Shown here: one piece after another, positions 10,957 to 22,165 of the stretch
Layout of the letters: every line of letters begins with the position of its first letter
How positions within the stretch are numbered: position 1 is the stretch's first letter
Source: Pardosa pseudoannulata
Lineage: Eukaryota; Arthropoda; Arachnida; Araneae; Lycosidae
Assembly: GCA_032207245.1 (NCBI GenBank)
Contig: CM063510.1
Span: 46,736,692-46,800,691 of the forward strand
DNA length: 64,000 bases
Direction: 5' to 3'
Notes under the pieces: model-generated
Seen by the model: the letters and a program-made list of their open reading frames with translations, nothing else
Database searches by the model: none
What the model was told of the DNA's origin: nothing
Program-made: the position numbers and the translations under genes

Positions 10957-12643
10957 AAAGTAGAGGGGAAAATTAGTGTTATCTTTATTTAAATGTATAT
11001 TAACTTGACTTCTTAGCAAGATTATCTTATTATTAAAAAATGTTTGGGACTTAGGCTATGGTGGGAGCAGGGAGGCTTTCTTCAGAAAAACCTGATATTT
11101 ACAAGTAAATATATTGCATGTTTGGAAAAATACAGTCCATAGTTTTCAGGAAACAGGAACAGATCAAATAACACGCTATTATCATTTATTCATTCTTTTA
11201 ATACAGTCTTTTACTTTACGAGACTTAACTGCTAACAGTAGCCATTTGTAACCGATTTAAAATAAAGACTACTAATTACATACTGGCAACTATCTCACTC
11301 CATGCGTAAAAACTCTTCATGATCTAGTAGGCAGTTAAATCCACCAATAACATTAGACCAAGGTTAAAGATAAATGACTTCCGCAGTCATTCTGCTATCG
11401 CGAATTTCAAAAGAAGAAAAGTAGCTGTCAGAAGAAAAAAAGAAATCTTGGAAATTTAATACTAATGTACCAGAAATTAATATTCTTTTTTTACATCACA
11501 GGGATACTACCATTCTAGTATTTTTAAAATGCAAAGTCACTGTGCAGATGGGTTTCTCGAGTTTTGATGTATTATAAATTAAGGTAATAAGAAGTAAATT
11601 GGAATACTTATCTATACAGACAGAAATATCAGGGAAATGATTTTACTTTTCCTTTGTTCTCGTATACATCAATTTTATAGTTGACTTTCAGTGTCTAGAT
11701 ACAGCGATAATAGTAAAACTAGAAGATCAAAAAATATGCCGAATGAAATTTAAATTTGACGTTTATACGGAAAATGACTTTATCTGTGTATTTGTATGTA
11801 AAAATGGTTGCTCAAAAAAGATAAGTAAAAACTATAAGAAAATTTGATCTGATCTTTAAACATTCAACAGTACTCATAACTTATTTCTTTGGTATAAATT
11901 TTCCTATACTTTAATATTTTAATGTCCGAATAATCTTAAGTAAAACAATTAATACTGCCAGGAAATTAAACTACATGAACTCGAGAGAAATAAATTTTTA
12001 CACTCATGTTGTAACGAAGTAGTTTATAGGATTCGAAACTCCGACTAAACTGGTGTAATTTCAGCCTCCGAGTTTTCTAAAAAGTTTTGTACTAATCTCT
12101 GAATAAAGGCCATGTTCGTAATTTTCAACTACTTGTTGTTTTCTTGAATCCGTTGTCTACCATTTATTTTCGCATTTTTGGACCTATAAAAATTCCCCCT
12201 TTGATCTCTTTTATGACGTGATCGATAGAACTCTATCTCCATGGTACTGAAAATTCTTTACCATGTCCCTGTTTAAAGCTTTTGCGATTGTGTTATTAAG
12301 CCTGGTTTAATGATTAAGGATAGCAAAACTATGAGGGGTATAGCAGTAAAATTGAAAATGTTTTTTCGGCAAGTATGAAGATACTTCTGGCTAGTCAGTG
12401 CTACCGAACCTCATGTTTCTCCCTTGCTCCGAAATTCTATTCACACAAAAGCACTGAAATTCAGAAGGTTGCTTGTTATCCGAGTACTATACCAATCACC
12501 TTGAAATAACCGGTGATAAATCCATTCATTCTGCTTATACTGCACACGATCCAACATAAATTAAACGTCTCTTATAAAGTTGCAAAATACATAATTCGAA
12601 TACATAGATGAATGTTAGTGTAGCGTAATAAAACTTTTTTCAA
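10957..12643. other. non-coding stretch
   Basis: I see no exon, element end or repeat that can be supported here. Confidence 0.6.
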
Positions 12644-12862
12644 CCCTTAATTTGACAAGATGTTTTTCAAATATTTTTTAATTTCTGTTATTTTCCCATG
12701 TCTGTATAGACATTAGGATCTCTGTAAAATAAACAAAAAAATATATCATTTTCCATTTTTGAGATAATTAATGCCCGCTGTGGCGAACACTGACAATTAT
12801 GTTATATAATAGTTATAAATATACATGTCCGGTGAAGCGGCCAGACTTAGCCAAATTAAGGG
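12644..12862 (-). mobile_element. piggyBac-type MITE, copy 3
   Basis: A 219-bp copy, near-identical in reverse complement to the copy at 6120, including the shared central segment around CATGTCTGTATAGACATTAG. Ends are CCCTTAATTTGACAAGATG and CTTAGCCAAATTAAGGG; flanks are TCAA (12640-12643) and TTAA (12863-12866). Confidence 0.75.
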
Positions 12863-13601
12863 TTAAGAGGACTTAATGTCAACTATGAATAATCTTTATT
12901 TACCTGTATTAGGATTAATTTTGAAGAATATTTGAGTTGCCGAATATATTAATAGTAATTTAAATAATCTTCTTATTCAAAACGAGATGTGCTTCACTGT
13001 GCCAGGAGAATCACGCATTAGGACCCAATAAATTATTTTCATGATGTTGGGATTCTTAAAACTACTGAGTTAAAGTTAATTAAGATCAAGAACTAAGTCA
13101 TTCATGTTATGCTGAGTGTTGAGTAAAGGACACTCTGATTTCGTTCTTCATACTGTCCAGCAGAAGATGTCATTACTGATGTCATTGCATTAGTCGGTGC
13201 AATTTTTCCAATATCTCAACCTCTTCACAAATCTATTGAAATGGATATGCAGGACATGATGTAAGGAAATTTTCGTTGGGTTTGTTGAAAAGTTTTCTTA
13301 CATGAATGATCTGGACTCTATTCAAGACAAGTTTCTCTATTCAAACGGGTTTTTATAGTTGCTATAATTAAAAAAGGGGTTCCATACGAATGAACAGAAT
13401 ATCGAAAACGGCTTTGATTATAACAACGCAATGTACCATTACATCAATCGTGTCACTATTAATTAAAATATAGATGTATCAAAACCTGAAAGCATGTATA
13501 CGTATAAACAAAATGCGATTTATAGTTTAATCATATACTAGAAAAATCAGGAAATGTTTTTTCATATTGATTATCAATTTTTAAAAAATTTAAACGCCCT
13601 A
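12863..13601. other. non-coding stretch
   Basis: No gene or element recognised. A 12-bp palindrome CGCCCTAGGGCG lies just beyond its right end, near 13595-13606. Confidence 0.6.
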
Positions 13602-13775
13602 GGGCGCTAGATTTTATTTGGTACTGGAGTCAGACGATTCGAATACCGCTTGTAGTTGTTAGGAATAAGCTTTAAGCAGTAGCCGTGACTCGCGTCTCGG
13701 TATTCCTAAGTGACCCATGAGGCCATGCTTTGTGCATTTAAGCAGTAGATCACGGTTTAATTAGCTTTGCTGTAA
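13602..13775 (+). mobile_element. SINE family A, degraded remnant
   Basis: Segments TTTGGTACTGGAGT, GATTCGAATACC, GCTTTAAGCAGTAGCC and a second TTAAGCAGTAGATCACGG block recall the family-A head and body in forward orientation, with insertions and rearrangement between them. Confidence 0.5.
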
Positions 13776-14395
13776 TAAAATAAAACAAAAAAAATCACCG
13801 TAAAGGTCTTCGTTCCACATCGACGAACTGAAAATTTGGAAATGTGTCATGATGCAGCACGTCTGTAATTCGCGATACATCGTTGCATTGCTCAGTCCTA
13901 CTAGCTACGAAATAAATACTGTTGTGGAAAATAATCATTTGCCATGTATCAAACATAATAACTACGATATTTGCAAACTGCAAATCTCATGAGCTGCTCA
14001 TGACCCTGTCCGACATTCCTGAAGCTGCAAAGCATGTGAATAAACCGTACAGTACGAATATTGTTTATGAAATTTTCTTTTTCAGAATTATCGTGTAACT
14101 CTGCTACTTTTTAGACTTAGCTCATCATTCACTTCCAAACCTAAAATCATCGCCGTCGATTGCTCTATTACCCTATCACAAAAAATTTAAGGTCAGACTA
14201 TTAACAACAATAATCAAGTTTTAAGGGTAAATAGTATCTTTCGAGCTGAAGAGCCCAACCCCTTTGTGCTCCAAATTAATTTTCCCCATTCCCAGATCTT
14301 TTGTCCAAATTGACGTTTGAGTTACATAAATTTATTGCCGATCTGGTAATTTTTGTTGAATTAACCAATTATTTACAGAAATTATTAAATTTAGA
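13776..14395. other. non-coding stretch
   Basis: No supported gene or element. Confidence 0.55.
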
Positions 14396-14474
14396 AACCG
14401 TGTCGAGCAACACTCGACTTTGTACTTGCTGCAAAAGAAAGGGGATGTCGACTCGACAGTGGAGTTCATAGGGC
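14396..14474 (-). mobile_element. piggyBac-like terminus (fragment)
   Basis: On the minus strand the segment reads TTTAGCCCTATGAACTCC followed by GTCGAG/TCGACA half-palindromes, resembling the terminus at 4328. The second end is not identified. Confidence 0.35.
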
Positions 14475-14716
14475 TAAAACAGTCTATTTTGGGTTCAATA
14501 TAAAATAAAAGGTTATGCTTTGTTTAGAATAAAATAATTCTTTCAGAATTAATAAGGGCTAACTTTATAAACATTATTTTATCATAGGAAGCAATGCACT
14601 TTTAAAAAATATAAAATATATAGAGGAAGTAAAAAAAATAGTAATCCACTAACTCATAAAATAAATTTTAATATTAGTAAGTTACAAAATTTTTTATGTC
14701 ACCTAGAAGCTAATTA

Positions 14717-15800
14717 CAATGGACTCCGCTTAAAGTGATCGCGGTTAATGTTATCAATCGCTTATTGTTATCGAAATCACTTGGTCCCGATTTTCCCTAT
14801 TCATTTCTATGCTAAAATTATCACTTTATGTGATCGGTACATCGGTTAAGGTTATCAGTTTTCGAACCTCATTTTAACTGGAAAAGGAATATTCACAATC
14901 TATTAAGAAGGAAAGCATTCTTTCCTTGTCATTCGCTGTTGTTTGAATTTCTGAGAATTCACCTCTTTCATCTAAGGAAATGAAGAATAAACAAAGGAAT
15001 GGGGCGATACACGTTCCTGGAATTTTTCAGGCTTACATGCAGCTTGTCGCTATGGAAGCGCGAAAGCGAAATGATTTAATATTTAAAAAAAGATCGAAAT
15101 TTTAAATCATTATGACAGGTTACCAAAAGTGAGTCAGCGCAATGCTACAGCGCAGTTAAACATTTCTCAGCATCTATTGAGCAAAATTTTGAAAAACGTT
15201 AATGAACTTACAAGAAAACATAAACAAAATGAAAATACGGAGTGCAACAGCTTCTTGGAATCCACTTTCTTTTCCAACGATCTGAAACTGCTTCGCCTAC
15301 GCAGGATTTTGAAAATAAATGACCAGAAATCTCAAGAAATGATAGAAAATCCTTCGGATATGACCCCTAAAGAGTTCGAGTGGGTGGAAGTAGATCAAAA
15401 CATTCCAGTAGCTTCCACATTAACAGAATCTGAAGTCTGTCATATTGTCATAGGAAAACAGACGAATGATGGAACTGATGAGTCAGATAAAGATTCTTTT
15501 GATATTGAACCACCTCCTACAAGTGCCGAAAAGAGAAATGCATTGAAAGTGTTGAAATGTGGAGTACAACACGCTCCGATGATTTTAACAAAAATTATGA
15601 TTACAAAGAATTTATCAATGATCTTAGGAAAAATTGTAGACAGCCAACAATTGATCAGTTGTTTTAATTATGTAGTTGTGAATTAAAGGGGAGGGGGGTA
15701 AATGGATCTAATTTTGCTTATTGTTTATTATTGTTATCAATCGGTTATTGTTATCAAAATCACGGTGTCCCAAACTGATCACACTAAGCGGTGTCCACTG
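14717..15800 (+). mobile_element. internally deleted Tigger (pogo-type Tc1/mariner) transposon
   Basis: A 1084-bp element flanked by TA on both sides (14715-14716, 15801-15802). Terminal inverted repeats begin CAATGGACTCCGCTTAAAGT on the left and, in complement, CAGTGGACACCGCTTAGTGT on the right. Both ends also carry GTTATC repeats. Inside is a truncated transposase frame. It is much shorter than a full Tigger, so the catalytic centre has been lost and the copy would depend on an enzyme supplied in trans. Confidence 0.8.
15084..15686 (+). pseudogene. truncated Tigger/CENP-B-like transposase
   Basis: The frame starting around the GTG at 15129 encodes about 185 residues. The N-terminal part (SQRNATAQLNISQHLLSKIL, residues 2-21) is the helix-turn-helix DNA-binding region typical of pogo/Tigger and CENP-B proteins, and the homologous frame extends upstream through small indels to about 15084. 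The second half (FEWVEVDQNIPV, LTESEV, then EPPPTSAEKRNAL) matches the acidic C-terminal tail of such transposases. The whole DDE catalytic domain between them is missing. There is no ATG, so the fragment is unlikely to be made as a functional protein, though a DNA-binding fragment cannot be excluded. Confidence 0.75.
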
Positions 15801-16555
15801 TATTACTTTTATTTTATGAATCTCAGTTACATTAATGCACATATTAATATAATACGTTACATTTTTCTTTATAGCAGGATAAAGCTAAATTTGTTTTTAA
15901 ATTTTATATTTCTTAAGTTTTTTTTTTAAATTTTAAAACGGCAGATACCATTAACATTTTGATTTACAGAATAAAACATTTGGGTTTAAAAATGCAGGTT
16001 CGACTATAGAGATTAAAAAAGTCACAGTGTTGGTAAATGAATTTAATTTTTTTTCATTGGGTGTATATTCTTTATATGATTATAAGAAATTAAATAAAGA
16101 AAGTTTTCTGCGAGTTTTTATGTTGATAAAAAAACTGGTAAAAAAAACCTTCTATGAGGATCAGCACATTTTATGGTATGATGAATAAAGAAAAGGCTGT
16201 TATAATAGATTTTGATGACAAAAAGGTAATACTGAGAATGCACGTTGCTTCGTGTCTAAACTCCTCCGCTATCATTTTTATCTAATGACAAAGGGTCTTC
16301 AGCACGCGCTATGCGATCCGATTAAATCCCGGCCGTAGCAAAATCTCACAATCGTCCACAGCTCTTCAAAAGTGCCTCATATTTCCTTTTCTTTATTTAT
16401 TTACACTCTCTCTCTTTCTCTCTGTGTCTAGCACAGAGGCATAACTAAAAACTCAAACAATATTTTTACTTTTCAGTTTATTTTCCATCGCATTTTCTGT
16501 TAAAATTGAGTAAAAAAAACTTTTTGTAAATATAGATTATTCATATTTGCCAAAG
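15801..16555. other. non-coding stretch
   Basis: No gene recognised; only low-complexity AT-rich sequence and a CT-rich run near 16400. Confidence 0.55.
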
Positions 16556-16688
16556 TACGGCCCAGTGGATAGAACGTTATTTTTCGGTTTCTGAGTTAGT
16601 CGGTACAAATCTCACTGCTGCCATGGATGTTCGTAGCTGTTCAGAATCGGCTTTAAGCAGTTTCATTATACCTCATGTAGCAGAAAAA
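16556..16688 (+). mobile_element. SINE family A, diverged copy
   Basis: Forward copy: head GCCCAGTGGATAGAACG, B-box-like GGTACAAATCTC, body ATGGATGTTCGTAGC and GGCTTTAAGCAGT. The tail ends in an A-rich run. Confidence 0.7.
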
Positions 16689-17275
16689 GTAAAAAAAAAA
16701 AAACCCAATCATTTTTGAACGTTTGAAATACTTCATCTGCATACGAGAAATAGAGATAAAGCCACATTAAAAATAATATTGTAGAAGTATTTCTGCAAGG
16801 TTCTTCTATTTTTACTATCCAAAGTGTCAAATTCAGAAAAACAGACAGTTGGAGTACTTAACACCTTTCTAAGTTTACATTTTCGAAATAAATAAAAGTA
16901 CAGCCAAAGCACAAATATATAAATATGCTTAGTTATTTCGATACCATTAGGAGCTCTCTCTTGTGCACTAGATAAAGAAAACTTATTGATGAAGGAGAAA
17001 CAAATATAACACGTATAAAACAAAGTGTATTCTTAATTATTTCTCAGGGTTGGATTTAAACTGTTAGCTGCCTGAGTGCAAGGCTCTTATTGCAGCTAGC
17101 AACCCACCCGACGGTTGAGTGTAGGGTTTTGAATTGCTGATTCGGTCTGTCCTCCGCAGCAATGCTTCAAGAAGGGGCAAAGCCAGCATTACGACTATAT
17201 TATTAAACTAAATAAAAAAAATACACAATACAATACATACAAACTTGACAATTTACATCCAATGTAGTTTTCGGA

Positions 17276-17607
17276 TGCGCGGAGGTATAGTTCCCAGGAG
17301 TTTTGCCGTGGTTAAAAGTTCGATTATCCCGGTGTACCACGTTGAGTGAACTGATGCAAAGGTCCTTTAGGAAAGCGGAATAAATTTAGTATAAATTCGA
17401 AACACAGAGAAACAAGACAATACGAGTACATGATAATGCACTTGTATATACTAGACAATGTACTAGACAATGATGCACAATTCTAAACAGATTCTCGTAG
17501 CGCAGGGTGATATCTCCGCAGTAGCTCTGCCCTTGGTACAAGAATGGATTACCCAGTATGCCATGTTGAATTAACTGACACCAATGTCTTTTAGGAAGAA
17601 CAGAATA
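17276..17607. repeat. diverged direct duplication (~105 bp, ~225 bp apart)
   Basis: Two related segments, about 17276-17380 and 17500-17607. Each contains a GT(A/G)CCACGTTGA/ATGCCATGTTGA-like centre and ends in a TTTAGGAA...AATA motif. Just upstream, 17040-17110 resembles a tRNA-derived head on the minus strand (weak). Confidence 0.5.
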
Positions 17608-17720
17608 GTACCGGGCAAGTTATTATTTGGTTGCCCGTATCTGTGCGTATACTTAGTAAATATTGTATCGGCTGCCCTAGAAATTTGGGCGCCTACGTGC
17701 ATACAAGCCTACTATCTCCA

Positions 17721-17862
<142 letters not shown>

Positions 17863-18141
17863 AGTAAAATTCTCAGGGGTTTTCAAAATTTAAGTCAAGG
17901 GTAAAATTTTCCGCGTCATTTTCCAATCCCCTTTTTTTTCCAACCCCTAACCTAAATTGACCACTGGAGCTACAGTTTACGCCCTTGGAGAAGGGGACTG
18001 ACCAATTATAATTTGTACATGGCCCTAGCGGACAATTTAGGAAATTTCCAAATAAAAAGGAGATACACGCTGTCGGAGACAGATTTTGCTAGAGATATTT
18101 TCCCATAGATGTTGACCCAGGTGTTACGTGTCTTGTTATAT

Positions 18142-18142
<1 letters not shown>
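17863..18142 (+). repeat. (TA)n-linked interspersed repeat, copy 1
   Basis: About 280 bp shared with 53983-54255. Both start just after a TA microsatellite, contain ATTCTCAGGGG, CCCCTAACCTAAATTGACCA, ATGGCCCTAGCGGACAATTT and TGTTGACCCAGGTGTTACGT, and lose similarity after GTGTCTTGT. No coding capacity recognised. It may be the conserved part of a transposon carrying or targeting (TA)n. Confidence 0.85.

Positions 18143-18143
<1 letters not shown>

Positions 18144-18173
<30 letters not shown>
18144..18173. repeat. (TG)n microsatellite
   Basis: About 15 TG units at the right edge of the preceding block. Confidence 0.95.
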
Positions 18174-18175
<2 letters not shown>

Positions 18176-19026
18176 ACATATGTCTGTTGATCTATCTGTT
18201 CACTATGCATTTCTATGTGGCTGGATCTTTTTTCTATAGTTACATAATTTTATCATTTTTTGCCATATTTTTTCCTTTCTAATTTTTTTCCTCCATTTTT
18301 ATATACTAATCTATGGCGTTGCTAATGTTTGAAACTTTTAAGATATGTTTTTTTTTACTAGATTTTGTTTAGCTACATAATTTTATGTTCTGGGTATATT
18401 TCTTCCTATTTTTAGTTTTTGTTCTCCATTTGTATCCTGCACATGTATTCCGCTGATATAAATAATTACGTAATCGTTTGTAAAATTAAAAGCTATTGAT
18501 TTTTTATCCATGCAACGCGCTTAAAATGAGTCTCATCACATTTAATTAGAACTAAATAGCGATTGTTGACTGTACAAATAAAGAAAACCTCTGATTATCT
18601 CTAACTGATTTTGATGAAATCGAGGTATAGTATTTACGACTCATAATGCGTAGTTTTTTTCGTTGAGAGCAAGGATACATTGCCAAATATAATTTAAGTT
18701 TATGAAGAAAATTAAAATGTATTATTTGTGTTTTAAAACTCAATTATTTCATTTTTGAAATTTATTTTGATGGTACAAAATATTATAAACATTAAATTTT
18801 GAAATAAATATAACCTTTCGTTTAAGAATCTTGAATATGCAGACCGATGTCGAGCTTACGAAGTGGCTAGTAAATACTTAAATATATTTATTTATATTGA
18901 ATTCATTATTTAACTTTATATAAAATATAATACTTAAGATTTATTTAAATATAATAGAATATTCGGGTAAAGTATATCAGTAATTTCTGTCGGTGGTCCA
19001 ATATACGAACAATAACTTGATAAGGA

Positions 19027-19067
<41 letters not shown>

Positions 19068-19764
19068 TAAGAATATGTTGTATGTGAATATCTGTGTTGT
19101 TGTTTTGTTATTATTTATTACTAGAAAATCTGTGTGCACATTTATCTTCTTTTAAAATTAAAAACTGAAAATTATATAAAATGATTATATAAAATGCAAG
19201 TTTATATGAATAGGTATGACAGGTTTATATAAGTTTTAAAAAAGAAACACTTAAATTTGTCAAGTTAAGTCATTTTTGATATTTGCTCAATGACGGGTCA
19301 GTGGGTTTTAATTCGATTACTGTTACTAATATCTGGAGCCCCTGAAATATCACTCAGGAATTAAATTTTAGAAACATCCTGTTTTAGCTAGCTCCATTTT
19401 AGTAAAATTAAACCACAGTACTCAAATCAAAGTTTAAAACGGGATCTTGGTGAATACTATATTTTAACAGGTACTGTGGGAATTGAAGCAAACTTTGATT
19501 GAGATACAACCGATAACTTGATAAAGATCATACGATAATAACTGAAGGAAAATCAGATTTTAATGGTAAAGAGTACTACCCATGTAATCTGTAAATCTTG
19601 CGCAATCGAACCAAGAGTATAATAATTTTGTCCAAAACGACAGATTTTGAAGATAAAGTAATCAAAACAGACAGGCATACAGTAAAGAAAATACCACTGA
19701 ATTGTTGGTTATAATACCTAATTTCTTGGTTATAATAACAAATTTCCTAAAAAAGTCACCATAT
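18174..19764. other. probable 5' UTR intron of the receptor
   Basis: No gene recognised. A TA microsatellite of about 17 units lies at 19030-19064. The stretch ends at the splice acceptor of the receptor exon and is therefore probably intronic. Confidence 0.6.
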
Positions 19765-19780
19765 CATTTCTCTGTTGCAG
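19765..19780 (+). promoter_or_regulatory. 3' splice site before receptor exon
   Basis: ATTTCTCTGTTGCAG, a good pyrimidine-rich acceptor, ends at 19780. The following exon has 73 nt of untranslated sequence before the receptor ATG, implying an intron inside the 5' UTR. Confidence 0.75.
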
Positions 19781-19853
19781 GTTCTCAGCAGAATCAGGAC
19801 GTCCAGCAATGCACCGAGACTGTCGACAATCCCATTCCTAGCTGCACAGGAAG

Positions 19854-21230
19854 ATGAACGAGACTCGGCTGATAACGATGAACAGGAGCAGGATCCTGAC
19901 GAGCACGGAGGAGCTCTCCCGGACTCTGACGTACATCGAGTTGGTGAGCGTCGGCACTATACTGACGGCCATCGCCGTGGTGACCGTGATCGGCAATGGG
20001 CTCGTCATGCTGTCTTTCGCGCTCGACAAGAAACTAAGAACGCACAGCAACTATTTTCTCCTCAGCCTCGCAGTGTCTGACATCTTAATAGGTGCCTTTT
20101 CGATGCCACTGTTTATCCAGTACCTGCTGATAGGCGAGTGGACGCTCGGTAATGTGCTGTGTGATATGTGGCTCGCGCAAGATTACATGTGCGGCAATGC
20201 GTCTTGCATGAACCTTCTAATCATAGGATTCGATCGGTACTTCTCGGTTACCAGCCCACTGCGGTACAGGGCGAAGAGGAGCAGCAAGCGAGTACTGCTC
20301 ATGATCACCTGCGTCTGGATAATATCCTTCCTCATGTGGCCACCCTGGATTTACGCATGGCAGTACATAGACGGCAGGCGCACAGTTCCCGACGACGACT
20401 GTTACGTTCAGTTCTTAGAGACCAATTTTTACGTTACTATCATCACGGCCGTCCTCGACTACTATGTGCCATTGTCCATCATGCTCATACTCTACTACAA
20501 GATATGGCGGGAAACGAAGAAGAGGAAAAAGTACCTAGCACACATGGAGTCCGGAAGTTACAGTGAAAGTGTATCCCAAAAGTTCTCACAGGTAGATCAG
20601 AAACAAAGGGCGATAATGTGCCTTCCCTGTTATTTTGGTCACGCAGAGGAAAAGCAAAAAGTACCGAATAACAGTGAAGCAAACGAAGACGTTGATTCTG
20701 TTTTACTTGAGCCAATAACGGCCAACTCGACAGGGGAGAAATCATCGAATGGTTTCAGCGTGATAACTAACGAAGGAGAAAAAGACCCACTAAACGCCTC
20801 AGATCTGAATACTAATTCGGACCGCAATACTACGTCATCTTGCGAAACTGTTCTGTCGAAATCCTCTTCTTACAAAAAACAAATGAACATTAAAAACGAC
20901 AACAAAGCCGCGCGAGTGCTGACGGCCATTCTCCTGGCGTTTATTTTGACCACGACGCCTTACAACATATTAGTTATCGTGAAAAACTTGGATTCTACTC
21001 ATACTATAGTTCCAGATGCCGTCTGGAATTTCTTTTACTTTTTGTTTTACGTCAATAGCACTCTGAATCCCGTTTGTTATGCCCTAGCGAACAAGAATTT
21101 TAGGAGGACGTATTGGAAAATTCTTTCTTGCTCGTGGAATAAGAAAAATAATTCAGAGTACAGCTTTAGCAATTACTCTGATAAGTCATTACAGGGTAGT
21201 CAAAATACAAAATGCACAACATCTTTGTGA
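19854..21230 (+). CDS. muscarinic-type amine GPCR with non-canonical pocket (458 aa)
   Basis: Class A seven-helix receptor, complete in one exon. N-glycosylation sequons at N2 and N10; TM1 about 31-56 (N48), TM2 66-91 (D76, position 2.50), TM3 102-124 with C103 and amine-anchoring D110 (3.32) and Y111, DRY 127-129, then FSVTSPLRYRAKR as in muscarinic receptors. TM4 146-168 (MWPPWIYAWQYIDG), loop-2 C183 pairing with C103, TM5 192-216 ending in IWRETKKRKK, a ~130-residue third cytoplasmic loop, TM6 353-378, TM7 388-412 with NPVCY 405-409, and C426 as a possible palmitoylation site. The framework is that of arthropod A- or C-type muscarinic acetylcholine receptors. The canonical W6.48 is T367, A5.46 is D202, C7.42 is F398, S3.36 is G114 and Y2.61 is F87; Y3.33, Y6.51, N6.52, Y7.39 and Y7.43 are kept. 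Plasma-membrane location and G-protein coupling follow from the family; the ligand may differ from acetylcholine. The ATG at 19854 gives the longest frame; M9 is an alternative start. Confidence 0.93.
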   Translation: MNETRLITMNRSRILTSTEELSRTLTYIELVSVGTILTAIAVVTVIGNGLVMLSFALDKKLRTHSNYFLLSLAVSDILIGAFSMPLFIQYLLIGEWTLGNVLCDMWLAQDYMCGNASCMNLLIIGFDRYFSVTSPLRYRAKRSSKRVLLMITCVWIISFLMWPPWIYAWQYIDGRRTVPDDDCYVQFLETNFYVTIITAVLDYYVPLSIMLILYYKIWRETKKRKKYLAHMESGSYSESVSQKFSQVDQKQRAIMCLPCYFGHAEEKQKVPNNSEANEDVDSVLLEPITANSTGEKSSNGFSVITNEGEKDPLNASDLNTNSDRNTTSSCETVLSKSSSYKKQMNIKNDNKAARVLTAILLAFILTTTPYNILVIVKNLDSTHTIVPDAVWNFFYFLFYVNSTLNPVCYALANKNFRRTYWKILSCSWNKKNNSEYSFSNYSDKSLQGSQNTKCTTSL

Positions 21231-21494
21231 AAATTCAGCTTAATGCATTAATGGAACTACAGTTATCTATTAACACAATACGCATAAAGCGTTCTTGTTG
21301 CTTAAGCTTATTCTTCGAGGGCCCGCAATAAGAGTAATTCGCATTTATGGAAAGTAGTGTTTCTTATTGCAGAGTTTGCAGAAGAAAAATGTGGAGATGC
21401 TTACCAAGGCATGTGAAAATCCAAACAGTTTAGCTTCACCGTTGGCGTTGAGTAAGATACATCGGCTGCTTACATCCCTGTGAAATATATCTGG

Positions 21495-21500
21495 AATAAA
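21495..21500 (+). terminator. candidate poly(A) signal of the receptor gene
   Basis: First AATAAA downstream of the receptor stop codon, about 265 nt into the presumed 3' UTR. Confidence 0.4.
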
Positions 21501-21959
21501 GCAGGGATAACGATTCTCATTTTAAACGTATCTCGGGACAATAAGCAAAAAATAGGAACGAATAAGAACTTATCGTTCAAAATAAATAATCTCATAAATA
21601 AAAAGTGTTTGGTTTTTTCTCTATTTTATTACGAAGTGCATTCCACTAGAGATATCTCAGACATGTGACAAAGAAACAAAAATCTACACTAGATAATGAT
21701 GGTATTGGTGAACTCAAAGGTGTTGTTAGTTTTTAAATCAATTGGAGATGTTTTTCTACTAAGAATTATATAATGGACCAATGAACAGTAAGTCGATAAT
21801 AAGCCCACCTTTAAGCATATTCAAATCCTTAAATTTTCAATTACTCTGAGTTCTTTTTCCCAATGCGGGGTAACTCTTGCTTTTATTGACATTGGCCTCT
21901 ACAACGCCGCAGATTCTGTTTACCATTTTATTTTGGGAAGAACACCAATTAACAGCGGA

Positions 21960-22165
21960 CATTGCTCCCTATGAGAAGACAATTTAGCACCGATCTGGGC
22001 CCATGTGACCGTGAGGTCCTCCAGGTTTCTCTCGGTGGTGGTCGACAGATCGCAAGTTTTGGGCCACCCAACTCGGCCGGTCACCTTTGTGTGCCCGTCG
22101 CGGCGTAGGCGCCATTTGCGGGAGAACGCAGCAGAGTAACGGTCCCTATAAGAAGACAACATAAA
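21960..22165. repeat. GC-rich block bounded by direct repeats
   Basis: GC-rich segment (GTCGCGGCGTAGGCGCC, CAACTCGGCCGGTC) between two direct copies of TCCCTAT(G/A)AGAAGACAA at about 21967 and 22143. The 80-codon minus-strand frame inside has no recognisable domain. It could be one monomer of a dispersed tandem repeat or part of an unidentified element. Confidence 0.4.

Noticed and set aside
20168..20566. 132-codon frame overlapping the receptor
   Set aside because: Shadow of the receptor coding sequence in another frame.
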